Of a stretch of DNA of 64,000 bases, positions 23,601 to 34,490 are shown piece after piece. The translations under genes and the position numbers were made by a program. The DNA is taken from assembly GCA_013396525.1 (NCBI GenBank), contig VWYX01000285.1, positions 121,497 to 185,496 on the forward strand, read 5' to 3'. Source of the stretch: Chaetorhynchus papuensis (lineage: Eukaryota > Chordata > Aves > Passeriformes > Rhipiduridae). Within the stretch, counting starts at the first letter, position 1, and each line of letters opens with the position of its first letter. The notes beneath the pieces were generated by a model. The model was not told the DNA's origin and ran no database searches. It saw nothing but the letters and a program-made list of their open reading frames with translations.

Positions 23601-25009
23601 ATTTGGTCCCTGGGTTGCAGAAGTGTCTTTCAGTGATTAGTTGAAAATCTGGTTTGAGTTCTCAGTGCTCTAATGGTTTAAAAACCTTGCTCATGCACCC
23701 TGGCTTTTGTTATATAATAGTAGGCTTTTTCCAAACGATCTCCCAGCATCCCCTGGCTCTGTGCCCGCGCTCAGCCAAAGGGGAGGCTCGTTCAGCAGGC
23801 GATTTTACCATTTTCAACTTGTTGTTTGCAAAATTTAAAAGCCTGGATTGCATTGGATTCCATTTATACTGTGTGGGTGTATCCAGGATGTGCTTTATCA
23901 GGATGTTTGGAAACAGATCTCACTCTGAAGTTGCATTCAGAATTGTTCTGTTGGTGGTGTGATGGCGGTGTGGAATAATTGCATGCACTAAATGCCATGT
24001 GCAATGTATAAAATATGACAGAGTTTCATAAGAGAGGTGAATGATGTGTATGGAGTCAAGCACGGTTTTAGAGGAATGTCTTTATAAGAAGACAGACAGA
24101 GTGGAAAAGAAAAAAAATACCCTTCTAATTTCACCATATTCCATTTTGTGGCAGGATACCATATCCAGCTGAACTTTTCATTCAAAAACTAAACTGATTT
24201 GGGAAACTTAATATCCTCAGACATTGCCATGGATTTGATTTTTTTGCTAAGGTTCACATATATTACTCACATTTGGGCTCATTAGGTAGATTATCAGAAT
24301 TGCAGCCTGTGTGTGCTGATGGCTGTACTGATTTAAAATGCCATTACTGGCAACTTTTGCATTGGATTACATCCTCCCTGACCCCCAAAGTTAATGGAAT
24401 TACAGAGGGAGTGGTGTATTAGCCCAGAGGTTTGGCCTACAGTCATCTTTCCCATTTGTGGCAGAATGGCATTGTCAGGGAACACGTGGGTTGAGGGAAA
24501 TGGTGAGCTCAGGGTTGGGGCTTTTCTTGGGTGTGTAGTGGCTGGTTTTCAAAATTGCTTTTCTTATAAGACTGAAACTGATACATTAACATTCTCCTGT
24601 TCTCAATTAGCAAAAGCTCACTTTGAAAAAATATTGCTGGCCAGTTGCATGGTAGATGATAGGAAGAAAAAAGCATGGAAAACCAGGTGTAATGAGTGCC
24701 AGTTTTTAACCAATGGAAATACAACATAAAATAGTGGCTGTGGTACGTTATATAAACAGTGTTCCACCTGGCTTGCATTGTCCATTTCTTACATTTATGG
24801 TGTGAACATTTTTTCCCTCTCTGGAAGCAGCTGGGAAGTGTAAATTTCAGGTTTAAGTAGGTGTGTGTTGTTGCCTGTGGATCTTTTTTTCTTTTTTTTT
24901 TTTTTCCTGTGAGAGTGGGTAATGGCAGGACTGCGTTTTGGAGAAGGCTATCATGACCAAACTAGTCCTTACCACCTCCCTGCACTGTCCCTTTAAATAA
25001 AGCACGCAG
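20621..25009. other. Noncoding DNA, no gene recognised
   Basis: Frames of 60-111 codons on both strands (for example plus 21359-21664 and 24394-24729) have no recognisable product. An A17 run lies at 22530-22546 and a T-rich run at 24884-24905. A MIR-like fragment may lie near 22190-22230 (CCTGTTCCTAAATTGGGGTAATAATGC), too short to annotate separately. Confidence 0.6.
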
Positions 25010-25480
25010 AGTTCACTTTCTGAAGTTCATTAGCTTGTGTTATCAATAATTTAGGATAATATTCCAGTGGTGCCTAAGTGCCTGGACCACCTTATTTTCC
25101 CTGTCAGCTTTCTCATACCCTAGCAGTCCAGTGAACTTGATAAGTGTCCCATCATCCTGTTAATCAAATTACTTATGAACCAAAATTGACAGTTTTCATT
25201 AATTATAAAGGATTATTCTAATTGCAATTCAAATTTATTCATTTAGAACAGACGGCATTCAGTAATATTTCAGGAAATTTGCATATTAAATGGAGAGGGT
25301 CGTCCATTAAGTATGGTAATGTATGCATATTTCCTTATTTTTAACTTCTGGGCCATATGCACTGCTGCTACTTCAGCAGGTGAAAAACCAGAACGTGCTT
25401 AATTTGTTCAACAAACACAGGGGCCATCGCACATCTTTTGGCACTAACCACCATTGTCCTTCTTCCTTTTTATTCCTCCC
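25010..25480. promoter_or_regulatory. Candidate conserved enhancer (POU/homeodomain)
   Basis: The block is rich in cooperating sites: TTAATCAAATTACTTATG, CATTAATTATA (25198-25208), CTAATTGCAATTC, a perfect octamer ATTTGCAT (25277-25284) directly followed by ATTAAAT, a second POU-like ATGCATATTT (about 25323-25332), and CAGCAGGTG, an E-box-like site. CpGs are kept (GACGGC, GTCGTCC, ATCGCAC). Repeats are absent. This is one of the most enhancer-like stretches in the window, by composition only. Confidence 0.5.
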
Positions 25481-25589
25481 TCTCTCGCTCCCAAAATAAC
25501 TTGTATCCTTCGAAGAAACTTCTGATAAGCCTGTTTTTAAATAAATACGTCATTTTTAAAATTTATATTTTTTAAATGGTAGGCACAGC

Positions 25590-25930
25590 TGGTTGGGGTT
25601 GATTGAAATGTTTTGCCATCGAAGCTGTGTTCATTAATTTCTTCAAGATGCTGAAGCAGGCATTAAGGATGCCTGCTGGAGTCCTTCCCAGTGTCATGTG
25701 GAACAGCGAGGGGGCTAATCGTCAGCCTTGTAACATCAACTGGTTACCCCCCTCGTGCGAGATGAACCTTTCCCCTCCAGTGAAAAATGAACCTGTCTCA
25801 GACAAAAGCACAAACTATGCATGCAATGAGACAATGTCATTATTCAAACCTATATAAGGCTCTGCTCCCACATCATTAAGAATCATATCTTCATGATATT
25901 AATAAGCACCTACCTTAAATCTGTTGCTAA
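25590..25930. promoter_or_regulatory. Candidate conserved element with an open plus frame
   Basis: The block resembles conserved noncoding DNA (GTTCATTAATTTC, GGGGGCTAATCG, TCATTAAGAATCAT, CATGATATTAATAAG). An 84-codon frame runs across 25603-25857 on the plus strand with low repeat content. The translation is not recognisable. The region has no obvious splice acceptor at its left edge, so regulatory DNA is the more likely reading, with an unrecognised exon as the alternative. Confidence 0.38.
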
Positions 25931-28900
25931 AGTTACATGCAGGTATATTTATATCTGTCCCTTTATTGGTGGTGTTCTAGACTGGGGATAGGAAGGCTGG
26001 GGCACGGGATACTCACATGATTGACTTTCAAACTGGTGAACTGCTTCTGCACCTAATGTGAAAACTGTGTTGTCATGCATCACATGATCCAGCTAGCGCT
26101 GGGTTAGTTAACATACCCAGAAATTATTGCCATCTTGCCTTAATGGTTTTAGTAAAACATCTGTCAACTCATTCATCTTTAAAAAAAAAACCCCAAACAA
26201 AAAAACTTTTCTTGGAAAAATACATTACTCATTTAACTTGTTTTTAAGCAGATTTCTTTAATTTTCTGGAGTGAAATGAAACTCTTTGCTGTTTCTCTTT
26301 GCAAATATTTTATTTTTGTTGGATTCATTTGCTCCAGGCTGTTTATGTATCATGTTGAATAATTTTTTAAACTGTCATAGTGATTGAAAGTTACTCAGAA
26401 TAGCAGTGTGCAAATTACAATTGTGTTTTTTGAGCAGGAAGTGAAATTCAAATGAAAGGAATGTGTACTGCAAATGTTAATTATCTTGTGTTGTCCTTCT
26501 GCACTTCTAAATGGAGTCAGGAAAAGCACCACGTAGCAGTGCTTCTTGAGCACTTCTAGAATAAAGTTTAAAGCACATGCTTAAATAATTTGCTGCACTG
26601 GGATCATGGGCAGGAAATGAAAATAGTATTGAGAAACTATTAACTTTGATTTTGTGTGTGAACTCTGAAACTCAGAAGGGGGTGTATTGTCTAAAGAGTT
26701 CTTTATTAGCAGTGAGATATCTGACAGAGCTGTTTTTAGGGGTAAGGGGGGGTTCTGGATAAAATGAGATATAGAAAAAAATCCTGCAACCTATTTGAGA
26801 GCTTTCAAGCTATGAGTGCAGTGTATGAACTTGACTCCTTGATTCTGGAGAATTTTGGCCGTCCTGTGAAGGACTCTTGAGTGTTGTCCAGTTGCCTTTT
26901 GTCAGACTTAGGTTTCTTTAAACAAATCTCAGATTTTGTTGCCACTTCTTCTTGCCCTGGATTTTCTGTAGCACAGGGAGGAAACATCTTCAGCTTTGAG
27001 ATGAGACTTTCTGGAAGAGGGAGTGCTCTGAAACAAAGTGCCTTGAACTCAGGGCTAGAGGTTATTCTCCATAATGTGCACACGGGCCGGTGCTCCACCA
27101 GATGGGAAATCCATATGCCCCGTTCGTCTTTCCTGGTTTTTATGTGGCTGTTGTGCACTCCTTGGTAGAGGCCACACCTTCCCTGGGTTCAGCTTACCTG
27201 TGTATGGTGAGTTCAGCATGGAAGGGGCACGGTTTGTACACAGGGCAGCTTCACTGCAGGGTCAGCAATTGCAGCGTGTTGGGCCTGGTGAACTTCGACC
27301 TGGGCATGAGCTGTTTGTGTGTCCCAGAGCCTCTGATTGCAACATTGACAGTCTTGGCCTTACCCACAGTTCTCTAAGGCAAATGCTCCTTCTGATCACT
27401 TCATGTCAGGCCTGATTTGCCTTTTCTAAATGCACAAAGGACATGGCATCAGCATTGTGCAACTTTCATCTCTGCTCGAGTTTTGTGCTTGCTGGGTTTT
27501 TCTTGGGTTAAGCGCAATTTCCCGGCTGTGTGTGTGCATGTAAAAATACCCAGGAAATAAAAAAAACCTTTAGACTGACACGACAAATTCCCAATGACAG
27601 AAAAAACTCAAAAATGTAGTAGACTTCTTCAAAGTTCTCAATTTATTTAATCTAAAAATCACTGAAAAACCCTATCCCTGATTAGCATTCGTGAAACTTC
27701 AACTGAATTGTCATCATTGTTGATGGTTGACTGTTTTGCAAATAATAGATCTGTTAAAAATATTCCCTTCCTTTCTGTTTGTATTCTGATTTCACTCTTT
27801 GATATTTGCTAATGTATTCACAATTATTAGAACTTAATTTAATTGAAAGTCTGCAGGCCTGGGAAGCACACAATCCTAGCATTTGTCCTCTGGCTGCCAG
27901 CTTTTTCTCTGCATGTACGAGACATTTGTAAATTGTCCCTGGTCTTTACACTTTCCAGCCTGAGTGGATTTCCATATTCACTCAGGAAAAAAAAAAATTA
28001 TATCTGAAATATTCAGTAACCTCAAGGCACTGCAGAGTTCTTGTGTTATTTACATGCATTCTTCTCTTCATCCCCTACTTCTCTTCATGTATATGCTCTT
28101 TTTTGTTTGCATGGCATGTATATAAAACTTGTGCAAGTAGCAGGAGGTAGGTATCCTGCTACAAGTGTAGCAAGAAGCATGGAATAAGTCAGGAAAATTT
28201 GGTGTTTATGTTGTTTGATTTTCGCAGAAAGTAAACATCTTGTATGCCGCAAACCTCTCTGTGTTTAGGGGTCAAAATTTGATAATTTTTTTAAAGTTAC
28301 GTAATTTTTTAAAAAGTCAAAATAGGTAAAATTTGATTTTAATGATTGGTTTTTCCAATTAGCTGTATTTAGGCAACCACAATCTGCCCCTCAGAACTTC
28401 CAGGATTCACAGGCTATGCCACAAACTGGTTTAGACTTTTCATTAAAAGAGCAGATGTTTACTGAAAGAAATAGGTAAACCTTTGCTGATGTATGCCTCT
28501 TCCAGAAGCCAGGTTTTTTTGGCCTTGCAACCAAGATTGCATCTTATTCTCTACACCTCATAGAGTCCAGAAACACTCTTGATGCTCCCCTTTTGATGCA
28601 GGAGACTTCTGCATTATGTATGTCCCCGTGTGCATCTCGTGAGCAGACCCTTCAGGGGAAGAGGGGCTGTGTCCATGCCTAGTGGTGCATGTAAGTTGTG
28701 ATATTAGCAGAGTGTCGGGAGGGGTGCAAATTCTCATAGGGCTCTCAGCTGTTCTGGCATGTTGGAATTTTAGAAGAGCTCGGTAAGGTACAAAAGCAAT
28801 ACCTGAAGCTGGTGAAAATCTCCGTTTGAGTCTCATCTTTCCATAAGAATTAGAGTTTCTCCCATTAGTGTCTGAAAAAAACCCAAACCCTCCTATGTGC

Positions 28901-29330
28901 TCAGCTTTTGGTTTTCTGTACATTATAAAAGGGGCATTAAATGACCAGGTCTTGAGAAAGCAAATTTGGATTCTCAGATGAGGAACAGGGCCTTGCTCAC
29001 ACTCATACAGCTGTGCACATGGCATATGAGAAGACCCACGACCATTTGTTCTAAGAAATATTTAAAGATATGGGAAAATTACCAGGTATTGCTGAGATTA
29101 GTCAGAAAGTACATATTAATACATTTTTTATTATGAAAAGGAAATCATACTTAAATAAAATATATGGTTTTGAAAAAGTCATTTCTGCCTCAGTGATTAA
29201 ACATATATGTCTTTACTCTTCTGATTTTATCAAGGTAGTTGAAGCTCACATGACTTTTGAGACTGGTGTTAGGAAGCAGAGACAGCAAATTTTTCATTTT
29301 GCTTTTGCTTTTCTTCCTATTTTCCTCCTG
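25931..29330. other. Noncoding DNA, no gene recognised
   Basis: Two overlapping small inverted repeats lie at 26089-26118. The longest frame is minus 28558-29025 (155 codons), without recognisable domains. Frames at 26805-27415 overlap on both strands in a slightly GC-richer patch. A possible MIR-like fragment (CAGATGAGGAACAGGGCCTT, then CTCACACTCATACAG) is at about 28975-29013. Confidence 0.6.
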
Positions 29331-29365
29331 CCCCTTCTTCTTCCTTCTCTTCCTCTTCTCTTTTC
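29331..29365. repeat. Uninterrupted 35-nt polypyrimidine tract
   Basis: Every base from 29331 to 29365 is C or T on the plus strand, and pyrimidine-rich DNA extends on both sides (about 29282-29390). Such tracts can adopt triplex structures. They also resemble splice-acceptor tracts, but no AG follows at the right distance. Confidence 0.85.
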
Positions 29366-32300
29366 ATTTCTCTTCTATTTCATTTTCTTTTGGGGTTAAT
29401 TATTGTCAAATAGGTTGTGTGCAAAACACATTTCTGAGCAAGATATGTGTATGGATAATATTTTGAATCTTTAATCTTTTACATTTATGACATAGTAAAT
29501 TCTGTGTTCCTAATTCAGACCTTGAATCTATATAGTGTTACATATACTGATATCAATGTGTATGAAACTGAAAAAAACATTATAGAAATCATATATATGT
29601 GCTTCCTTCAAATATTCTGCCAAACCAAAGTTCTGCCTGTGGGATTTGTGAGGAAAATCCTTGCTTACCTGTGTGGCAATCTGATTATTCTCTGAAGCTT
29701 AGGCTGTTTGTGCCTATTTTTAGCATGAAGCATCACAACTGATTTTATGAGTCATTAAAATTAGCCAACCCTTTTTAAAATCTCAGGTTAGGGCTTTGTG
29801 TTGTTTTGTGGGCACATAGACGTGTGTTGATGAAATGATTTTGCTGGTTCTGTCAGTGTTGAAGATTTTGGTGAAGAAGACTCGTGTAGTGTGAGGTTAC
29901 TGGCTGGGGTCTCAGGAGAGTCCCGTGCTCAGGCATAAATTTGTCAGGCATTTTTGGAGAAGCCATTTTGCATCTCTCAGCTGTGGCTCCTAATGCCCCA
30001 CGTGTAGGTCGTGTCTCTCTCCATCCTCCACCCTGAGTATCTCTGTTAAGTCCTTTTAGACAAGAATTGTCTGTGTTTTTGCATGACACTGAGATTTTAT
30101 TGTTGCTTATAGCGACTGTAGGTTCTCCTGTACCACCCTTAGCAGGATCTGCCCCACCTGAGGCACAGCTCTGTTGCCTTGGTGCAGCAGAGCAGGTGAC
30201 GCATTAGAGGGCACAACTTTTTTGGGTACGTTTAAATGTTGAGTGTCATGTGTGACAAGAAGCATCATGTTTCACTCTGGCGTTTGGTTTGCTGCTACTG
30301 ATGAGTTTTCTTTCCTAATGTGGCATAATATTAATGTTTCTGCCTGACAACTTCCAAGCCTGGGGGTCAGAGCTCATGTTTCAGCACACGAGACACCCAG
30401 CTATAAATCTTTTTAAATAATACAGAAGGCAAGATGGGGTCACTGCAGAAAAAGCCAGCCAGTCTGAACGAAGTGGCATTGATGCATGGAAGAAGGTGTG
30501 TGGATTTGGTTGGCATTGCATAGGCACCGTTTGGAAGTTTTTCTTATGGAAAAATGTTTTTCTGCTGAAACATTTCTAGTCTTAATTCTGGTCTGTATTA
30601 AGTCAGCTTGACTGTGCCTTGGTTATTTTTTTTTTTTTTTGTGTGTGCCCAGAATACTGAAAGCATGGTATAGGATATCCATGCACGTATAATGGGTGCT
30701 GTGTGTAATTGCTGTGAGCTGATAGCAAGCAATTGATTACTGGCAGCTGAAAATAAATTCATGAAGTAACTTCATGTTGTGTTTTTAATAGGAAAATCCG
30801 AAGGGAAAAATCTGCATCCGTTGCATTAGTAAATATGGCAGAAGCTAATCCCGTACACTGTCTGAAGATGCAAAACTGTCACAGATTAGATCTTCTGTTT
30901 GTGCAGCAGGATTGCAGGATTTGCACCATGGAATGACATTAGATCTGTATTTTTCTCACTTCTCACTACTTGTATTTATGCTGCTTTTTATCTTTGTGAG
31001 GTGGATGTAATACATACCTGTCCTTAATATCATCTGAGCAGCACATGGCAGGTTTTGCTACTTTAGATATTTGCTTATAGGATCCACACAAGATTGTGTG
31101 GACCTAGCAAGGCGTGAAACCACCAATGCACTTTTTAATTTTTTTTTTTAGACAGTGGCTTTATGATTGTATATTCTCTAAGTTAAATGGAAATTATTGG
31201 CTCCTCTTGTAGTTGTAATAACAATAAAAATAACCATCTTTTCATGGCATTATTGCTGTTATTCATGGCATATTCCGTGTGTATGGAAAACAATGGAAAA
31301 ACAGAACCACGTTCAGTAAGAGAAGTCACTGCATTGGATGCTGAGGATTTCATGGAGATTCTGGCTTTTGTTCCTCTCTTTAGGAAAGCTGTAATACTTA
31401 GGACTGAGTGAGTTGTGGGGGTTTTCCAGACAAATGGCAATTAAAACTTACAGGATAAAACTGCCTGTTCCGCTCCTATATGCACACACATCACTGAATT
31501 TAATGCCCCTTCTTTGTGTGTGCTTTTGTCCTCTGTCATCTTCTACAAGTGACTGGGTGCAGGAGTCAGTCTTTTAGGTTTAGCTGACAGTGCTCCATGG
31601 AAAACACCCTGCAGTATCCGTTGTTTTGTTGTATAGGTGACCATCAGCCAACCTGTGCCTTTTCCTGATGGGTGAAACAAACACCAGGTAACTGCCACCT
31701 GTAAAAAGTCTTTAATGAAGAGAAATGCATTGACAGGAGGAAACAGCTTATGAGGCAGCATGGTGGTAAGAACATAGTGGCTGACAGGACTGCACTTGTT
31801 TTATAAAAGGGGAGCTAGGATGGAGCACAAAGATAAATCCATAGGCAGAAGCTTTAGTTAATTGTTATTGTAATCGGTTTTGGGTAGCGGGTAAGGAGAG
31901 GTGCTATTCTGTCATTTTCATATGTGGCTAAGGAAAGCGTGACATCCTAATTTTGGGACAAATCAAGCAAGGAAAAAGAGCTGTCAAGCTGAAATACAGG
32001 AGAGGAGAATAGTAGACATCATTTGGTAATTCTTGCTCTGTTGGCCTGGGATCTGAAAGCAGGATTTCTCAGGCAGCTACAAAATGTAGGTGCTGTGGAT
32101 AAAAGGGGATCCAAACCATATCTTTGTTCAGAAACTCTAAAGCACTTAGATTTATTTTAATGTATCTTTTCCCATCATTTCTTGCCTCTCCTCTTTATTT
32201 TTCATGGGAGGTGACTGCCTCATCAGGAGCAGGCCCTCAGCTTGGTTGTTGGTAGTTTGGGTCTTGACCCTGTGATCTTCTCCTGTGTGGAATGCTGTAT

Positions 32301-32619
32301 GTCCCAGCAGCATTCCAGAAGAAAACCAGATGGGGAATTCCGTGTTGGTACATGGATGCTGTTTGGATAACGAGGGGATGCAGAGCTCTGGCCTTTGCTT
32401 TGGATTTTTGGTCTCTTTCTGGTTAATCTCTCACTTAGAATATAAATCACAGTAGTTCTGCATGTAAAATAAGTATTTGCATAATCCTTCTCATGGAAAA
32501 CAACCCTTAAAACTGAGGTATTTATTATTACGATCAACTCTTGGTCTAACATATTTCTGAAGATGAAATGAGAAACTTTCATAAAAGCAGCTCCTTTCCC
32601 CCTTACCCCATTTGTTCAA
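29366..32619. other. Noncoding DNA, no gene recognised
   Basis: T15 run at 30626-30640. Short frames on both strands; the paired frames at 31183-31440 (minus) and 31187-31411 (plus) are mirror shadows without a recognisable product. A 119-codon minus frame at 32223-32582 is also unrecognised. Confidence 0.6.
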
Positions 32620-32960
32620 ATTAATTAACATTATGACAATGCTGTTTTCTGCCTACGCACTTAATAACCTCTGGAGAATAGATTAGTCTAATATTATTTG
32701 CTTACAAAGATCAGTTTTGATAGGATTTTAAGTGCAAACACTCTTGCTTGTAATCAACAATTCCTGCTACTCCGAATTTTTGCATCTTCAACTAAAACAT
32801 CTATTACACAGGCCACCTGTGGTGATAAGTGAATCTTGTCTGTGAAATTATTTTAAACACTCTCAATTCACTAAAAATGTGTATTTATTCTCTGCATTTG
32901 TAAGCTGCACACATCATTCCTCCTTTCCCCATACTTGGTTGCTCTGTAATATCAAATTAC
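32620..32960. promoter_or_regulatory. Candidate conserved noncoding element with E-box/RUNX/GATA cluster
   Basis: The block contains CTTAATAACC, GATTAGTCTAATATTATTTGC, TGTAATCAACAATTCC (homeodomain plus SOX-like) and a compact composite at 32814-32829. There CACCTG (E-box) overlaps TGTGGT (RUNX core), which overlaps TGATAAG (GATA). No transposon similarity was seen. Fits an enhancer; conservation is unmeasured. Confidence 0.42.
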
Positions 32961-33789
32961 TCTTAAACCACTTGTGTATAAAATGTCTGCTTTAGAAAAA
33001 GAGGTTCATAATTGGAAGTTGCCTTTTTGTATTTCCTCTTCTCCGTCTCTTTTTTTCCCCGTTCCTGTACAGCACTTTTATGTATTTCATAGTGCAGGTA
33101 TAGAGCTCCTAGGATATGTTGTAGGTGGGGTAGTGAAGATCTCACTTAGAGCTTGGTCTGAAATGAAGCACAAAAGAGCTGTTGGTGGGGGGGAAGTGGT
33201 GTTTAAAGATGTGGCTACTGGAAAGTAAAACACTGTAATCTTCAGTGACATGGCAAATCTGGATGCCATGGGTATTAAACTGCATTTCTGCTGGGGTGGG
33301 AGGGGGTTTTTGGCAGGAGGTGCAGTCAGCGATGCTCCTGTGTGCTGCTGTGTTGGGGAGTGTGGGTGTGGCAGATCATCCTTCTGAAATGTGCAGCTCT
33401 GTGCTCAGCCTGTGCCCTGTCCCTCTGGAGCCAGATCTTGTTGGCTGGGCTGGCAAGACAAACCCTTTGCAGCAGGAGGTGTTGCCTGAGCTAAGAATTG
33501 CTGTTGGGAAAACCGGACCGTTGTGGGAATGTAGAAGAGGGGTCAGCAGAGAGTTTCTATTTGCTTGTCTCTGAGGACTTGCCTCCCTGTTATCCCCAAC
33601 TGCTGGAAAGGCTTGATCCAAATGTCCCCTCTGGTCTTGCTGTCCTGTCAGTGTTCCTGTGATGGTGGTGGGTGCTGAAAGATGACAATTGCTGTGTGCC
33701 AATGTGTGTGTGGCAGTGGCCTGGCCTATTCCAGTACCAAGTGAAAAAAATGGGTTTATAGTTTTTTAATAAAGCAGGAGACAAATGCT
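32961..33789. other. Noncoding DNA, no gene recognised
   Basis: A strong splice-acceptor-like signal ends at 33072 (long pyrimidine tract, then TGTACAG), but it leads to no convincing exon. Frames at 33245-33574 (plus) and 33376-33702 (minus) overlap in a GC-richer patch and are unrecognised. Confidence 0.6.
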
Positions 33790-34350
33790 GCCCCTGTGCA
33801 GAGAGCCTGAATTACGTACTTCATGAGCCAAATTAGTATCACAATGCTCTGCTTTGTTCAAGAGGTGATATGCATTTACGGGCCCATTTTTCAGCAAGAT
33901 AAATATGACATACGCCAAGACTTCCCTGAAGTAAATAGTGTAAATAATAAAAGACTCTGCCAAGGAAAGCTGAGAAATGACTTAATCCTCACCCATTTAT
34001 ACTCTAATGCCAAAATGCCACTGACCAAATTGTAGAACAAACTGCCCATTTAATCAGCTCGCTCTAATGTTATAGAGCACGTTGTCTTCCTTTCTAACGA
34101 TTCTCAGTATTCTTTCGTTTGGTTATTAAGCCTTTGAATTTAAGCATTTATCCACACTGAACTATTTCATACCAGTGGAGTACTGCTTTATTTCTAGATG
34201 TTTTTTGACTGTTAGCTTTCTTTGGGGGGTTAAAAATGTGAATTATTTTACCCTTTAATTTATTAAAGGAGGTGTTTTACCTTAGATACTATTTTTCCTT
34301 ATTTTTATTTCTGCTTTGTTAAATCCTTTTCTTCTTTCTCTGGCACCCAG
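33790..34350. promoter_or_regulatory. Candidate conserved noncoding element
   Basis: Low-repeat AT-rich DNA with kept CpGs (TTACGTAC, TACGGGCC, TACGCC, GCTCGC, AACGATTC, TTTCGTTT) and POU/homeodomain-type sites: AAATTAGTATC, GATATGCATTTACG, CATTTAATCAG, GGTTATTAAGCC. A fold-back repeat relic begins about 50 bp to the right. Confidence 0.4.
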
Positions 34351-34402
34351 GGCCTGCCAGCCTGGACAGAAATGATTAAAAGACTGTGTAAACATGTAGG
34401 AT

Positions 34403-34490
34403 GGGATTTTCAAAAGTGTTCAATATTGCCCTAGCTGGGGAGCATTGCCATTGAACAGTTGTGTGAATGCTGAGTGCTTTTGAAAATCCC
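34403..34490. repeat. Fold-back (inverted-repeat) element relic, 88 bp
   Basis: The left arm 34403-34427 and right arm 34466-34490 are 25-bp inverted repeats matching at 20 of 25 positions, with the outer 14 bp (GGGATTTTCAAAAG) perfect. The GGGATTTTCAAAAGTG...CACTTTTGAAAATCCC layout resembles an old, widespread amniote palindromic repeat, probably a non-autonomous DNA-transposon relic. The family name is uncertain. Confidence 0.7.

Noticed and set aside
28558..29025. 155-codon minus-strand open frame
   Set aside because: No recognisable domain and no supporting signals; background.
33030..33097. Strong splice-acceptor-like tract (ending CCTGTACAG at 33072) with a donor-like GCAG|GTAT 25 bp later
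   Set aside because: A 25-bp exon would be exceptional, and there is no other evidence of transcription; such tracts are common by chance.
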